From an uncultured Luteimonas sp. (lineage in GTDB: Bacteria > Pseudomonadota > Gammaproteobacteria > Xanthomonadales > Xanthomonadaceae): a stretch of DNA of 55,181 bases. The translations under genes and the position numbers were made by a program. The notes under the pieces were generated by a model. The model made no database searches. It saw only the letters and a list, made by a program, of their open reading frames with translations, and had not been told where the DNA came from. The stretch is taken from positions 1 through 55,181 of the forward strand of contig CALLKI010000015.1 in the NCBI GenBank assembly GCA_938008415.1. Direction: 5' to 3'. Shown piece by piece: positions 35,465 to 43,118 of this stretch (the first letter of the stretch is position 1; each line of letters begins with the position of its first letter).

Positions 35465-36283
35465 TCAGTCGATCATGCCTGCCAGGGCGATGAGCAGGTC
35501 GATGTCGCCGTCGGACACCAGGTCGAGGGCCAGCACCGCGAGCAGCATGCCAACGCCCCCGCTCCACAGGGAAAGCTGCAGGCTGGCCAGCGCCTTGGCA
35601 AGGCCGGAGGCGCGCCCGCCCAGCCAGGCGGTGATCCGGCGCAGGAACGAGAGGCGCTGCACGGATTCGCCCAGCTCGCTGCGCAGCGGTTCGGGCTCGC
35701 GGCGCAGGCCGGCGGCCAGGATCCGCGCCAGCTCGTCCTCGCCGAACGGCACGTGGCGCGCCACGCCGGCGCTGAACACCAGCCAGTCCCGCGCCTGCGC
35801 CTGCAGCAGGGGCATGACCTCGCCTGGATCCTCCTCGAAGTCGATGAAGCCGATCCGCCCCTCCGCGTCCACGGTCAGGTTGCGCGCCACCGGCGCGCCG
35901 AGGTACCCGCCGCGCGCGTGGACCTGGGCGATGGCCTCGACCGCGCGCATGACCAGCTCGCGCGCCTCGTCCGGGGTGCTGCGGCGCAGCCGCTCGGCCA
36001 GGGTCTGGCCCATGTCGCTGAGCACCAGGCAGTCCTCGCCGCGCGCCAGCACCTGCGGCACGTGCACGTCCAGCGAGGCGAGCTCGGCGATGCGCCGCTC
36101 CTCAACCCGGCGCCCGCCCGCGCCCACGCGCCGCGGCGGCGCGCGCAGCGGGGTCACGCCGAGGCGAACCGCGACCCAGTCCATCGCGCGCATGCGCACG
36201 GTGCGCCGGGTGCCGCCGTAGCGCTTGAACCACGCCGTGCGCCCGTCGACTTCGAGGGGAAGGACCTGCCTTTGCCTGCCCAC
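35465..36283 (-). CDS. Kinase-fold (LPS kinase/BUD32-like) protein lacking catalytic Asp
   Basis: A 272-residue protein with a protein-kinase-like fold. An ATP-site lysine candidate is K20 (TAWFKRYGG), a Glu-rich helix follows (VEERRIAELASL), and a hinge-like segment reads CLVLSDMGQTLAERL. The metal-binding Asp is D148 in GFIDFEED. The catalytic loop, usually H-G-D-x-x-x-x-N, reads Y-L-G-A-P-V-A-R-N: N135 is kept, but A130 stands where the catalytic Asp is expected. The C-terminus carries one hydrophobic helix (about 238-257), so the protein is probably membrane-attached. It sits between fabH and fabD, where E. coli has nothing. It may be a pseudokinase, an atypical kinase or a lipid-sensing regulator; no function is claimed. 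Confidence 0.8.
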   Translation of the reverse strand: MGRQRQVLPLEVDGRTAWFKRYGGTRRTVRMRAMDWVAVRLGVTPLRAPPRRVGAGGRRVEERRIAELASLDVHVPQVLARGEDCLVLSDMGQTLAERLRRSTPDEARELVMRAVEAIAQVHARGGYLGAPVARNLTVDAEGRIGFIDFEEDPGEVMPLLQAQARDWLVFSAGVARHVPFGEDELARILAAGLRREPEPLRSELGESVQRLSFLRRITAWLGGRASGLAKALASLQLSLWSGGVGMLLAVLALDLVSDGDIDLLIALAGMID

Positions 36284-36315
36284 GGTCTTCCGGTATGCCG
36301 GGAGGAATCCCGGTG

Positions 36316-37296
36316 TCAGTAACGCACCAGGGCCGAACCCCAGGTGAACCCGCCGCCGAAGGCCTCCAGCAGCAGCAGCTGGCCGCGTTGCACCCGGCCC
36401 GAGCGCACCGCCTGGTCGAGCGCCAGCGGCACCGAGCCGGAGGAGGTGTTGCCATGCCTGTCGACGGTGACCACCACGCGGCCCATCGGCAGGTCGAGCC
36501 GCCTGGCGGTGGCCTCGATGATGCGCAGGTTGGCCTGGTGCGGGATCAGCCAGTCGATGTCATGGCGGTCGAGGCCGTTGGCCTCCAGGGTCTCGTCGAC
36601 CACCGAGTCGAGCGCCTTGACCGCGTACTTGAAAACCTCGTTGCCGGTCATGCGGATGCGCACGCCCGCGTTCTTCTCGTTCTCGCGGAAACCGACCGAG
36701 ACGCCGACCGGGTTCCACAGCAGCTCCTTCTTGCTGCCATCGGCGTGCAGGTGGGTGCTGAGGATGCCGGTCTCGGTGTCGGCCTTGAGCACGACCGCGC
36801 CGGCGCCGTCGCCGAACAGCACGCAGGTGGTGCGTTCGGTCCAGTCGACCATGCGGGTCAGGGTTTCGGCACCGACCACCAGCACCGTCTTCGCGTCACC
36901 CGAGCGGATGAACTTGTCGGCGACCGACAACGCGTAGATGAAGCCGGAGCAGGCGGCGTTGACGTCGAACGCGCCGCAACCGGTGGCCCCGAGGCGCGCC
37001 TGCAGCAGGCAGGCGGTCGAGGGGAACACCAGGTCCGGCGTGGTGGTGCCGAGCACGATCAGGTCGAGGTCGGCCGCGGTCACGCCGGCCGCCTCCATCG
37101 CCCGCACCGCCGCGTGGTAGGCCAGGTCGCAGGTGGTCTCGCCGTCCGCCGCGATGTGCCGCTCGCGGATGCCGGTGCGGGTCGAGATCCATTCGTCGCT
37201 GGTGTCGACGAACTTCGCCAGATCGTCGTTGGTCAGGACCTTCTCGGGCAGGTGGCTGCCGGTGCCGGCGATGCGGGAATAGATGCGGTCGCTCAT
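36316..37296 (-). CDS. fabH: 3-oxoacyl-ACP synthase III
   Basis: A 326-residue initiating condensing enzyme. The nucleophile Cys is in VNAACSGFIYAL, the catalytic His in WLIPHQANLRII, and the Asn in DRHGNTSSGSVPLAL. The N-terminus ARIAGTGSHLPE-like SRIAGTGSHLPEKVLTNDDL is canonical. It condenses acyl-CoA primers with malonyl-ACP to start fatty acid synthesis; primer choice (straight or branched) cannot be judged by eye, though branched-chain lipids are common in Xanthomonadaceae. It follows rpmF by 127 bp. Confidence 0.97.
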   Translation of the reverse strand: MSDRIYSRIAGTGSHLPEKVLTNDDLAKFVDTSDEWISTRTGIRERHIAADGETTCDLAYHAAVRAMEAAGVTAADLDLIVLGTTTPDLVFPSTACLLQARLGATGCGAFDVNAACSGFIYALSVADKFIRSGDAKTVLVVGAETLTRMVDWTERTTCVLFGDGAGAVVLKADTETGILSTHLHADGSKKELLWNPVGVSVGFRENEKNAGVRIRMTGNEVFKYAVKALDSVVDETLEANGLDRHDIDWLIPHQANLRIIEATARRLDLPMGRVVVTVDRHGNTSSGSVPLALDQAVRSGRVQRGQLLLLEAFGGGFTWGSALVRY

Positions 37297-37391
37297 CTTC
37301 GGGGGACGTGCTGGCGTGGAAGGAACGAGCCGGGCGGACGCGGGCGCCCGCCGATGGACGCCACGATCCCTCGAAGGCCCGCCGGCGCCCG

Positions 37392-37416
37392 GGCGTCCCG
37401 CACCGGGCGGGACGCC
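37392..37416 (-). repeat. Hairpin between rpmF and fabH
   Basis: A perfect 10-bp inverted repeat (GGCGTCCCGC with GCGGGACGCC) around a 5-base loop, starting 7 bases after the rpmF stop on the minus strand. It has no T-run. It lies where plsX would be in most gammaproteobacteria and may act as an attenuator or mRNA-stability element. Confidence 0.5.
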
Positions 37417-37423
37417 GCGCGGA

Positions 37424-37618
37424 TCAATCCTCCTCGACCACCCGGGTCTTCGGGGTGATCACCTGCCGGCCGCGGTAGAAGCCGTCCGCGGTCACGTGGT
37501 GGCGCAGGTGGATCTCGCCCGAGGTGGGATCCGTCGCCAGCTGCTTGGCCTTCAGCGCGTCGTGGGAACGGCGATGGCCGCGGCGGGAAGGGGTAACACG
37601 GGATTTCTGAACTGCCAT
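37424..37618 (-). CDS. rpmF: 50S ribosomal protein L32
   Basis: A 64-residue ribosomal protein opening MAVQKSRVTPSRRGHRRSHD, the L32 signature. It contains no cysteine, so it is the zinc-independent form. It follows yceD by 24 bp, the conserved yceD-rpmF pair that heads the fatty acid cluster in many bacteria. Confidence 0.98.
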   Translation of the reverse strand: MAVQKSRVTPSRRGHRRSHDALKAKQLATDPTSGEIHLRHHVTADGFYRGRQVITPKTRVVEED

Positions 37619-37642
37619 TGGAATGACTCCGGAAATGGAAAC

Positions 37643-38161
37643 CTAGTTGTCTCGATCCTTCTTCAGCGCCGCCAGCACCGAGAACGGATTGGCGCGCGCT
37701 TCCTCCGCGGTGGACGCCGGCCACTCGCGCTCGACCGGCTCCGAGTCGGGCCGCACCGGCACCACGGGGACGGCGAGGATCAGCTCGTCCTCGACCAGGT
37801 CCGCCACGCGCAGCGCGCCGTCCTCGGCCAGCAGCAACGCCTCGTAGCCTTCCGGCAACCCGGCCTCGTCGGCCTCGTCGCGGATCAGCCCGAGCCGCTG
37901 CACCACCGAAACCGGAAGCACGAACCGCTGCAGCGTGCGCTGGCACACCAGCGGCAGCCCCGCCTCGATCCGGACCTCCACGTACGGCACCCGCATGGCA
38001 TCGCGGCCGAACTCGACAGCGAACGCCACGTCGTCGCCCCCGGTGTCGGCCAGCAGGCCGCGCAGCCGCGCCATCGCCGCCAACGGAAGGCGACCCTCGA
38101 ACCCGCGACGCCCGGCGACCATCCGCCAGGCATCCAGGATCTCGGGCACTTCGGTGGACAT
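37643..38161 (-). CDS. yceD: YceD/DUF177 family protein (23S rRNA accumulation)
   Basis: A 172-residue acidic cytoplasmic protein of the DUF177 family. Visible blocks are FEGRLPLAAMARLRGLL, the CQRTLQRFVLPV segment, DLVEDELILAVPVVP and the C-terminal ANPFSVLAALKKDRDN, which is the most conserved part. In E. coli the homologue is needed for normal 23S rRNA levels; the mechanism is unknown. The start at 38161 is the first ATG giving the family length. It heads the minus-strand cluster ending at pilZ. Confidence 0.9.
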   Translation of the reverse strand: MSTEVPEILDAWRMVAGRRGFEGRLPLAAMARLRGLLADTGGDDVAFAVEFGRDAMRVPYVEVRIEAGLPLVCQRTLQRFVLPVSVVQRLGLIRDEADEAGLPEGYEALLLAEDGALRVADLVEDELILAVPVVPVRPDSEPVEREWPASTAEEARANPFSVLAALKKDRDN

Positions 38162-38293
38162 AAGACGCTGAATGTTAAGGGGCGCATGCCCCGCTGTCAA
38201 ACCGGGGCATGCCGGCAAGTCGTTGTCGGACAACGGATTTGCCCTTTCCCCCCAACCCCGGCAGACTGGCCGTCCGCCCGACGGGACCGCCGC

Positions 38294-38653
38294 TTGACCT
38301 GGATCCTCGCCATCGCCGCCGCTGCCGTCATCGCGGTCCTGCTGGCCGGGATCCCGGCCCGGCGCGCCCGGCGGCACCAGCGCGCGGTCGCCCGCCTGCT
38401 GGATGCGGCCGATTCCCTCGAGGACCGGCTGCGCGCCGCACGCTCCGAGATCGAGGCCCACACCGGCGGCGGCGGGAACCCCGTCCGCGAGGCCATGCAG
38501 GAGATGCTGCGCCACCGCCTGTGGCTGCAGCGCCATGGCAACGAGGCGTCGATCGAGCAGATCGATTCGGTGCGCAGCGCGATCGAGGATGCCACCCGGC
38601 GCATCGACGACCAGCTGCTGGAACTCGAGCGCGCCCGCTCGCCCCTGCACTGA
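38294..38653 (+). CDS. Hypothetical membrane-anchored helical protein (TTG start)
   Basis: A probable 119-residue protein. There is no ATG near the 5' end; TTG at 38294 opens a hydrophobic helix (TWILAIAAAAVIAVLLAGIP) followed by a basic stretch and long Glu/Arg-rich amphipathic helices that look like a coiled coil (SLEDRLRAARSEIEAH, then SIEQIDSVRSAIEDATRRID). Codon bias fits coding. It ends 35 bp before the Maf gene, suggesting co-transcription. I do not recognise the family. Confidence 0.6.
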   Translation: MTWILAIAAAAVIAVLLAGIPARRARRHQRAVARLLDAADSLEDRLRAARSEIEAHTGGGGNPVREAMQEMLRHRLWLQRHGNEASIEQIDSVRSAIEDATRRIDDQLLELERARSPLH

Positions 38654-38688
38654 CCGCACACCGCACACCGCACGCCGCCGCACGAGCC

Positions 38689-39264
38689 ATGACGCGCCTG
38701 ATCCTGGCGTCCACTTCGCCCTACCGCCGCGAACTGCTTTCCCGCCTGCGCCTGCCGTTCGACACCGCACGGCCGGACGTGGACGAGACCCCGCTCCCGG
38801 GTGAGGCCCCGGACGCGCTCGCCCTGCGCCTGGCCCGGGCCAAGGCCACGGCCGCCGCCGCCGCGCACCCGGAGGCCTGGGTGATCGGCTCGGACCAGGT
38901 CGCCGCCTTCGACGGCCGGCGGCTCGGCAAACCCGGCAGCCGCGACAACGCCATCGCCCAGCTGCGGGAGATGTCCGGCCGCGAGGTCGCATTCCTCACC
39001 GCGGTGGCGCTTGCGCGCGGGGATGGACCGCCGCGGGTCCACCTCGACACCACACGCGTGCGCTTCCGCCGGCTCGACGGAGACGAGATCGCGCGCTACG
39101 TGGATACCGAACAGCCCTTCGACTGCGCCGGCAGCTTCAAGTCGGAAGGGCTCGGCATCGCCCTGTTCGAGGCCATCGACAGCAGCGACCCGACCGCGCT
39201 GGTCGGGCTGCCGCTGATCGCGCTCGCGCGGATGCTGCGCGAGGCCGGCTTCGCGCTGCCGTGA
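38689..39264 (+). CDS. Maf-family nucleotide pyrophosphatase (YceF-like)
   Basis: A 191-residue house-cleaning nucleotide pyrophosphatase. The N-terminal LILASTSPYRRELLSRL motif, the VIGSDQVAAFDGRRLGKPG motif and FDCAGSFKSEGLGIALFEAI are family hallmarks. The YceF-type pattern (7-methyl-GTP pyrophosphatase) fits the AGSFKSEGLG segment better than the dTTP/UTP type, but this is a judgement by eye. It is convergent with the glycosyltransferase gene, 18 bp apart. Confidence 0.92.
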   Translation: MTRLILASTSPYRRELLSRLRLPFDTARPDVDETPLPGEAPDALALRLARAKATAAAAAHPEAWVIGSDQVAAFDGRRLGKPGSRDNAIAQLREMSGREVAFLTAVALARGDGPPRVHLDTTRVRFRRLDGDEIARYVDTEQPFDCAGSFKSEGLGIALFEAIDSSDPTALVGLPLIALARMLREAGFALP

Positions 39265-39282
39265 ACGCCGCAGGCGACGGGC

Positions 39283-41151
39283 CTAGTCCACGACCAGCAC
39301 CCGCTGCTCGGGCCAGGGCTCGACGCTGCCATCCTTCCCCCGCAGCACCAGCCCCAGCCAGTGCGGGCCGCGCGTGCCTTCGGGGAGCACCACTTCCGCC
39401 TCGAAACCGACCGCCGGGTGCGAAGGATCGGTCGAGATCTCCCAGAACGCGGCGAGGCCCGGCTTCGGCAGCCCGTACCGGGCCGTGGCGACCACCCTGC
39501 CGTCGAGGGTGACGTCGACGCCGGCCAGCCCGACACCGTCCTTGAACGCCCAGCCGGACACGGTGAACGCGCGCGACACCCCCGCGTCGGGCAACGGTTC
39601 GTCGATCCATGCCATCGCCGGGGCAACGCACGTCCCGCCGGGCCTGCCATCCGCATCCCCGCCGGCGACGTCCGGCGACAGCACGAACAGCAGGAAGCGG
39701 CGGCGGCCGTGGTCCACGTTGACCACCCGCGGTGGCGGCAACGGCCCCATCACCGCGCAGACGTCGTGGTAGCGGCGCAGCAGGTCGCGGTACGGGACGT
39801 CGCTTGCGCCCAGCACCAGCAGCACCGGCACGTTCCCGAGGCTGGCCCGGTCCCCGAGCCGCAGGCCCCACAGTTGCAGTTGCGGGGCACGGCCATGGGC
39901 ACTGTTGAGCGGGTGGTCGAGCACCGGGATGTCCGCGTCGCCGAGCGCGAAGCCGAGCTCCGCGCCGATCTTGAAGTTGTCGGCGACGATGCGCGTGCCT
40001 TCCGGCATCGCCGCGCGCATCCCGCGCACGGCCGAGGCCAGCTCGTCCCAGCCGGCGAAGTTCGCCGGATACCACTTGCCCGCCGCCAGCTGCACCCGCG
40101 CCTGCGGCGAGGACACCACGGCGTAGTAGGCCAGCATCGCGGCCACGCCCGCGCCCGCGGTCGCCCAGGTCGCGATCCGCAGCCACCGTGGCCACCGCGC
40201 CAGCACCGCCGGCAGCAGTGGCAGCAGCGCGACGTAGCCGGGCAGCGGCCAGTGGAAGCTGACCCGCTCGGTGTCGGCGAAGAAGCCGAGCAGGAAGAAG
40301 CCGAGCACGACGGCCGCGCCCGAGAACGCGAGCAGGCGCACTCCCTGGCGCCCGTCGCGGCGGAACATCCACGCCCCGGCCAGCAGCGCGGCCAGCAGCA
40401 GCGGCGTCACGAACGCGGCCTGTACCGGCACGAACGCCAGGCCGACCGCATGCAGGGCCCACGGATGGCGGTCCACCAGCTGGAAACGCAGCCCGGCCTC
40501 CGCATTCTCGATGTTCCATGCCAGCAACGGGGTCCATGCCGCGGCACCGAAGGCCAGTGCCACCAGCACGCGCGGGTCACGCAACAGTTCGCGGCCGCGC
40601 GGCAGCAGCAGCAGGGCCAGGAAGCCCGCGCCGATCACCGCGATGAACCGGTAGTGGCACAGCGCACCGATCGCCAGCGCCAGCGCCAGCTCGATCACGG
40701 CCCCGTAGCCCACCCCGCGCAGCAGGCGGGTCGTGGCATCCAGGCACAGCAGCGTCGCCAGCGTCATCGCCACGTCCGGCAGCGCCAGCACGCCAAGCGT
40801 GGCGAGCAGCGGCAGCAGCAGCGCCGCACACCCGGCCAGCCAGGCGTCGTCCCCGTCCTCCAGCTCGCGCGACGCGATCCGCACCACCAGCCACGGCAGC
40901 ATCGCGGACAGCAGCAGGAACAGCGAGCGCACCGCCAGCACGCCGTCGCCGAACAGTTCGCCGCCCAGCCGGATCAGCCATGCGGTCAGTCCCGGCAGGT
41001 CGGAGTACGCCCAGGCGAGGTGGCGCCCTTCCTGCCAGTAGAAGGCCTCGTCCACGAACAGCGGCAGGCGCGCGGCGATCGCCACCCTGGCCAGCAGCAG
41101 CACGGCCCAGAGCGTGACGAACACCACCTTCGCGTCGATCCGGTTCCGCAT
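39283..41151 (-). CDS. GT39-type membrane glycosyltransferase with C-terminal Ig-like domain
   Basis: A 622-residue integral membrane protein. The first 370 residues contain about ten hydrophobic helices and the acidic loop motif LFVDEAFYWQEGRHLAWAY of the GT39/ArnT-like family, which moves sugars from polyprenyl-phosphate donors to lipids or proteins on the periplasmic side. A soluble domain follows. From about residue 513 to the end there is an extra beta-rich module (VSGWAFKDGVGLAGVDVTLDG, ATARYGLPKPGLAAFWEIS) resembling a bacterial Ig-like or carbohydrate-associated domain, unusual for this family. The acceptor is unknown; lipid A or a surface glycan is likely. It is divergent from the moxR gene. 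Confidence 0.85.
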   Translation of the reverse strand: MRNRIDAKVVFVTLWAVLLLARVAIAARLPLFVDEAFYWQEGRHLAWAYSDLPGLTAWLIRLGGELFGDGVLAVRSLFLLLSAMLPWLVVRIASRELEDGDDAWLAGCAALLLPLLATLGVLALPDVAMTLATLLCLDATTRLLRGVGYGAVIELALALAIGALCHYRFIAVIGAGFLALLLLPRGRELLRDPRVLVALAFGAAAWTPLLAWNIENAEAGLRFQLVDRHPWALHAVGLAFVPVQAAFVTPLLLAALLAGAWMFRRDGRQGVRLLAFSGAAVVLGFFLLGFFADTERVSFHWPLPGYVALLPLLPAVLARWPRWLRIATWATAGAGVAAMLAYYAVVSSPQARVQLAAGKWYPANFAGWDELASAVRGMRAAMPEGTRIVADNFKIGAELGFALGDADIPVLDHPLNSAHGRAPQLQLWGLRLGDRASLGNVPVLLVLGASDVPYRDLLRRYHDVCAVMGPLPPPRVVNVDHGRRRFLLFVLSPDVAGGDADGRPGGTCVAPAMAWIDEPLPDAGVSRAFTVSGWAFKDGVGLAGVDVTLDGRVVATARYGLPKPGLAAFWEISTDPSHPAVGFEAEVVLPEGTRGPHWLGLVLRGKDGSVEPWPEQRVLVVD

Positions 41152-41201
41152 CCGTCCGCGCCCCCGCTACACTCCGGAACACCCCTGTCGGCGGAAGAGA
41201 C

Positions 41202-42155
41202 ATGAGCGCCTCCCCCGCAACCCGGCCCATGCTAACCGACGCCCACCAGGAAATGCTGGCGCGCGTGCTCGCGCAGGTGGACGCGCTGGTGCTGGGCAAG
41301 CCGCGCGAGGTGCGCCTGGCGATGGTGGCGCTGCTGTCGGGCGGGCACCTGCTGATCGAGGACCTGCCGGGCCTGGGCAAGACCACCCTCGCCCATGCGC
41401 TCGCGGCCACGCTCGGCCTCGGCTTCCGGCGGATCCAGTTCACCTCGGACCTGCTGCCGTCCGACATCACCGGCGTGTCGGTGTTCGACACGCGCACGCA
41501 GCGCTTCGAATTCCACCCGGGCCCGGTCTTCACCCACGTGCTGCTCGCGGACGAGATCAACCGCGCGCCGCCCCGCACGCAGAGCGCGCTGCTGGAGGCG
41601 ATGGCCGAGCACCAGGTCAGCGTGGACGGCACCACCCATGCGCTGCCCGACCCGTTCTTCGTGATCGCCACGCAGAACCCGACCGACCTAGCCGGCACCT
41701 ACCCGCTGCCGGACTCGCAGCTCGACCGCTTCCTGCTGCGGATCCACCTCGGCTACCCGAGCGACGAGGTCGAGCGCGCGCTGCTGGCCGGCGAGGACCG
41801 CCGCGCGCTGCTCGCGCAGGCGCCGCCGCTGCTCGACGCCACGCGCGTCATCGCGTTGCGCGACGCGGCCGCCGCGGTGCACGCCAGCGGGCACCTGATC
41901 GCCTACGTGCAGGCACTGCTCGCGCGCAGCCGCCACCACGACGGCGTGCGCGTCGGGCTGTCCCCGCGCGCGGGCATCGCGCTGCTGTGCGCGTCGCGCG
42001 CGCATGCCCTGCTCCACGGCCGCCCGCACGTGCTGCCCGAGGACGTGCAGTCGCTGTTCGTCGCGGTCGCGGCGCACCGGCTGGTACCGGAAAGCGGCGC
42101 CGGCGACACCGCCGCGCTCGCCAACGCGATCCTGCACGCCGTCCCGGTGGACTGA
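41202..42155 (+). CDS. MoxR-family AAA+ ATPase
   Basis: A 317-residue ATPase. Walker A is DLPGLGKTTLAHAL, Walker B LLADEINRAPPRTQSALLEAM, followed by sensor FVIATQNPTDLAGTYPLPDSQLDRF. It probably acts as a chaperone helping assemble or activate a partner complex. It begins the moxR-DUF58-transglutaminase operon, a very common trio. A TACACT hexamer at 41168 and a GGAAGA ribosome site lie in the 50-bp divergent gap with the glycosyltransferase gene. A second in-frame ATG ten codons in is possible. Confidence 0.95.
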   Translation: MSASPATRPMLTDAHQEMLARVLAQVDALVLGKPREVRLAMVALLSGGHLLIEDLPGLGKTTLAHALAATLGLGFRRIQFTSDLLPSDITGVSVFDTRTQRFEFHPGPVFTHVLLADEINRAPPRTQSALLEAMAEHQVSVDGTTHALPDPFFVIATQNPTDLAGTYPLPDSQLDRFLLRIHLGYPSDEVERALLAGEDRRALLAQAPPLLDATRVIALRDAAAAVHASGHLIAYVQALLARSRHHDGVRVGLSPRAGIALLCASRAHALLHGRPHVLPEDVQSLFVAVAAHRLVPESGAGDTAALANAILHAVPVD

Positions 42156-42167
42156 ACGACGCACGCC

Positions 42168-43118
42168 ATGCCGCTGCGACGCCTGCGCACCACGTTCGAG
42201 CGGCTGGCGCGCCCGCGGCGGCGCGAATCCCTGCCCGCCGTCCTCGACCGCCACCGCATCTACGTCCTGCCGACGCGGTTCGGCATGTTCCTCGCCGCGC
42301 TGCTGCTGGCGATGGCCCTGGGTGCGCTCAACTACAACAACAACCCGGCGCTGCTGCTGTGCCTGCTGCTGGGCGGCGCCGCGCTCGCCAGCCTGCTGCA
42401 GGCGCACCTCCAGCTTTCGGGGCTGGAGGTACATGCGGTCGGCGGCGATCCGGTGCCCGCGGGTTCCCCGCTGCAGCTGCGGGTGCACGTGCGGGTGCGT
42501 GACCGGCGCGAACGCCGCGGCCTGCGCGTGGAATGCCTCGGCGCCGCCGCCACGCTTTCGCTGGAGGACGGTGCAGGCGAAGCCGTGATCGCGGTGCCGA
42601 CCGTCCGCCGCGGCTGGCTCGACCCCGGCCGCATCCGGATCTCGACCACGCGCCCGCTGGGACTGGCGCGTGCCTGGGCATGGGTCTGGCCGGAGGGCGC
42701 GGCGCTGGTGTACCCGGCCCCCGAACTCCCCGCGCCGCCGCTGCCCGTGGGCGATGGCGAAGGCGCGAAGTCACGCCTGCACCAGGCCGGCGACGACGTG
42801 CACCACCTGCGCGAATGGCGCAGCGGCGACGCCCGGCGCATGGTCGCGTGGAAACCCTCGGCGCGACGCGGCAACCTCGTGGTCCGCGAAAACGAACAGC
42901 CCGCGGGCATGGACGTGGTGCTGGACTGGGACGCGCTCGCCGGGCTGCCGTACGAGCGGCGCATCAGCCGCCTGGCCACCTGGGTCGACCAGGCAGCGCG
43001 CGAATCGCGCCGCTGCCGCCTGCTGCTGCCCGGCCAGCCGCCGGTCGGGCCCGGCCAGGGGGCCGCGCACCGCCATGCCTGCCTGCGGGCACTGGCCCTG
43101 CTGCCGGATGGAGGCTGA
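42168..43118 (+). CDS. DUF58 domain membrane protein
   Basis: A 316-residue protein. Two hydrophobic helices near the N-terminus (about 38-58 and 62-82: FGMFLAALLLAMALGAL, ALLLCLLLGGAALASLL) are followed by a periplasm-to-cytoplasm beta region and the DUF58 core with HHLREWRSGDARRMVAWKPS and LVVRENEQPAGMDVVLDWD. The core resembles a VWA-like fold. The family is always next to a MoxR ATPase, which may act on it. It lies 12 bp after moxR and overlaps the next gene by 11 bp. Confidence 0.9.
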   Translation: MPLRRLRTTFERLARPRRRESLPAVLDRHRIYVLPTRFGMFLAALLLAMALGALNYNNNPALLLCLLLGGAALASLLQAHLQLSGLEVHAVGGDPVPAGSPLQLRVHVRVRDRRERRGLRVECLGAAATLSLEDGAGEAVIAVPTVRRGWLDPGRIRISTTRPLGLARAWAWVWPEGAALVYPAPELPAPPLPVGDGEGAKSRLHQAGDDVHHLREWRSGDARRMVAWKPSARRGNLVVRENEQPAGMDVVLDWDALAGLPYERRISRLATWVDQAARESRRCRLLLPGQPPVGPGQGAAHRHACLRALALLPDGG

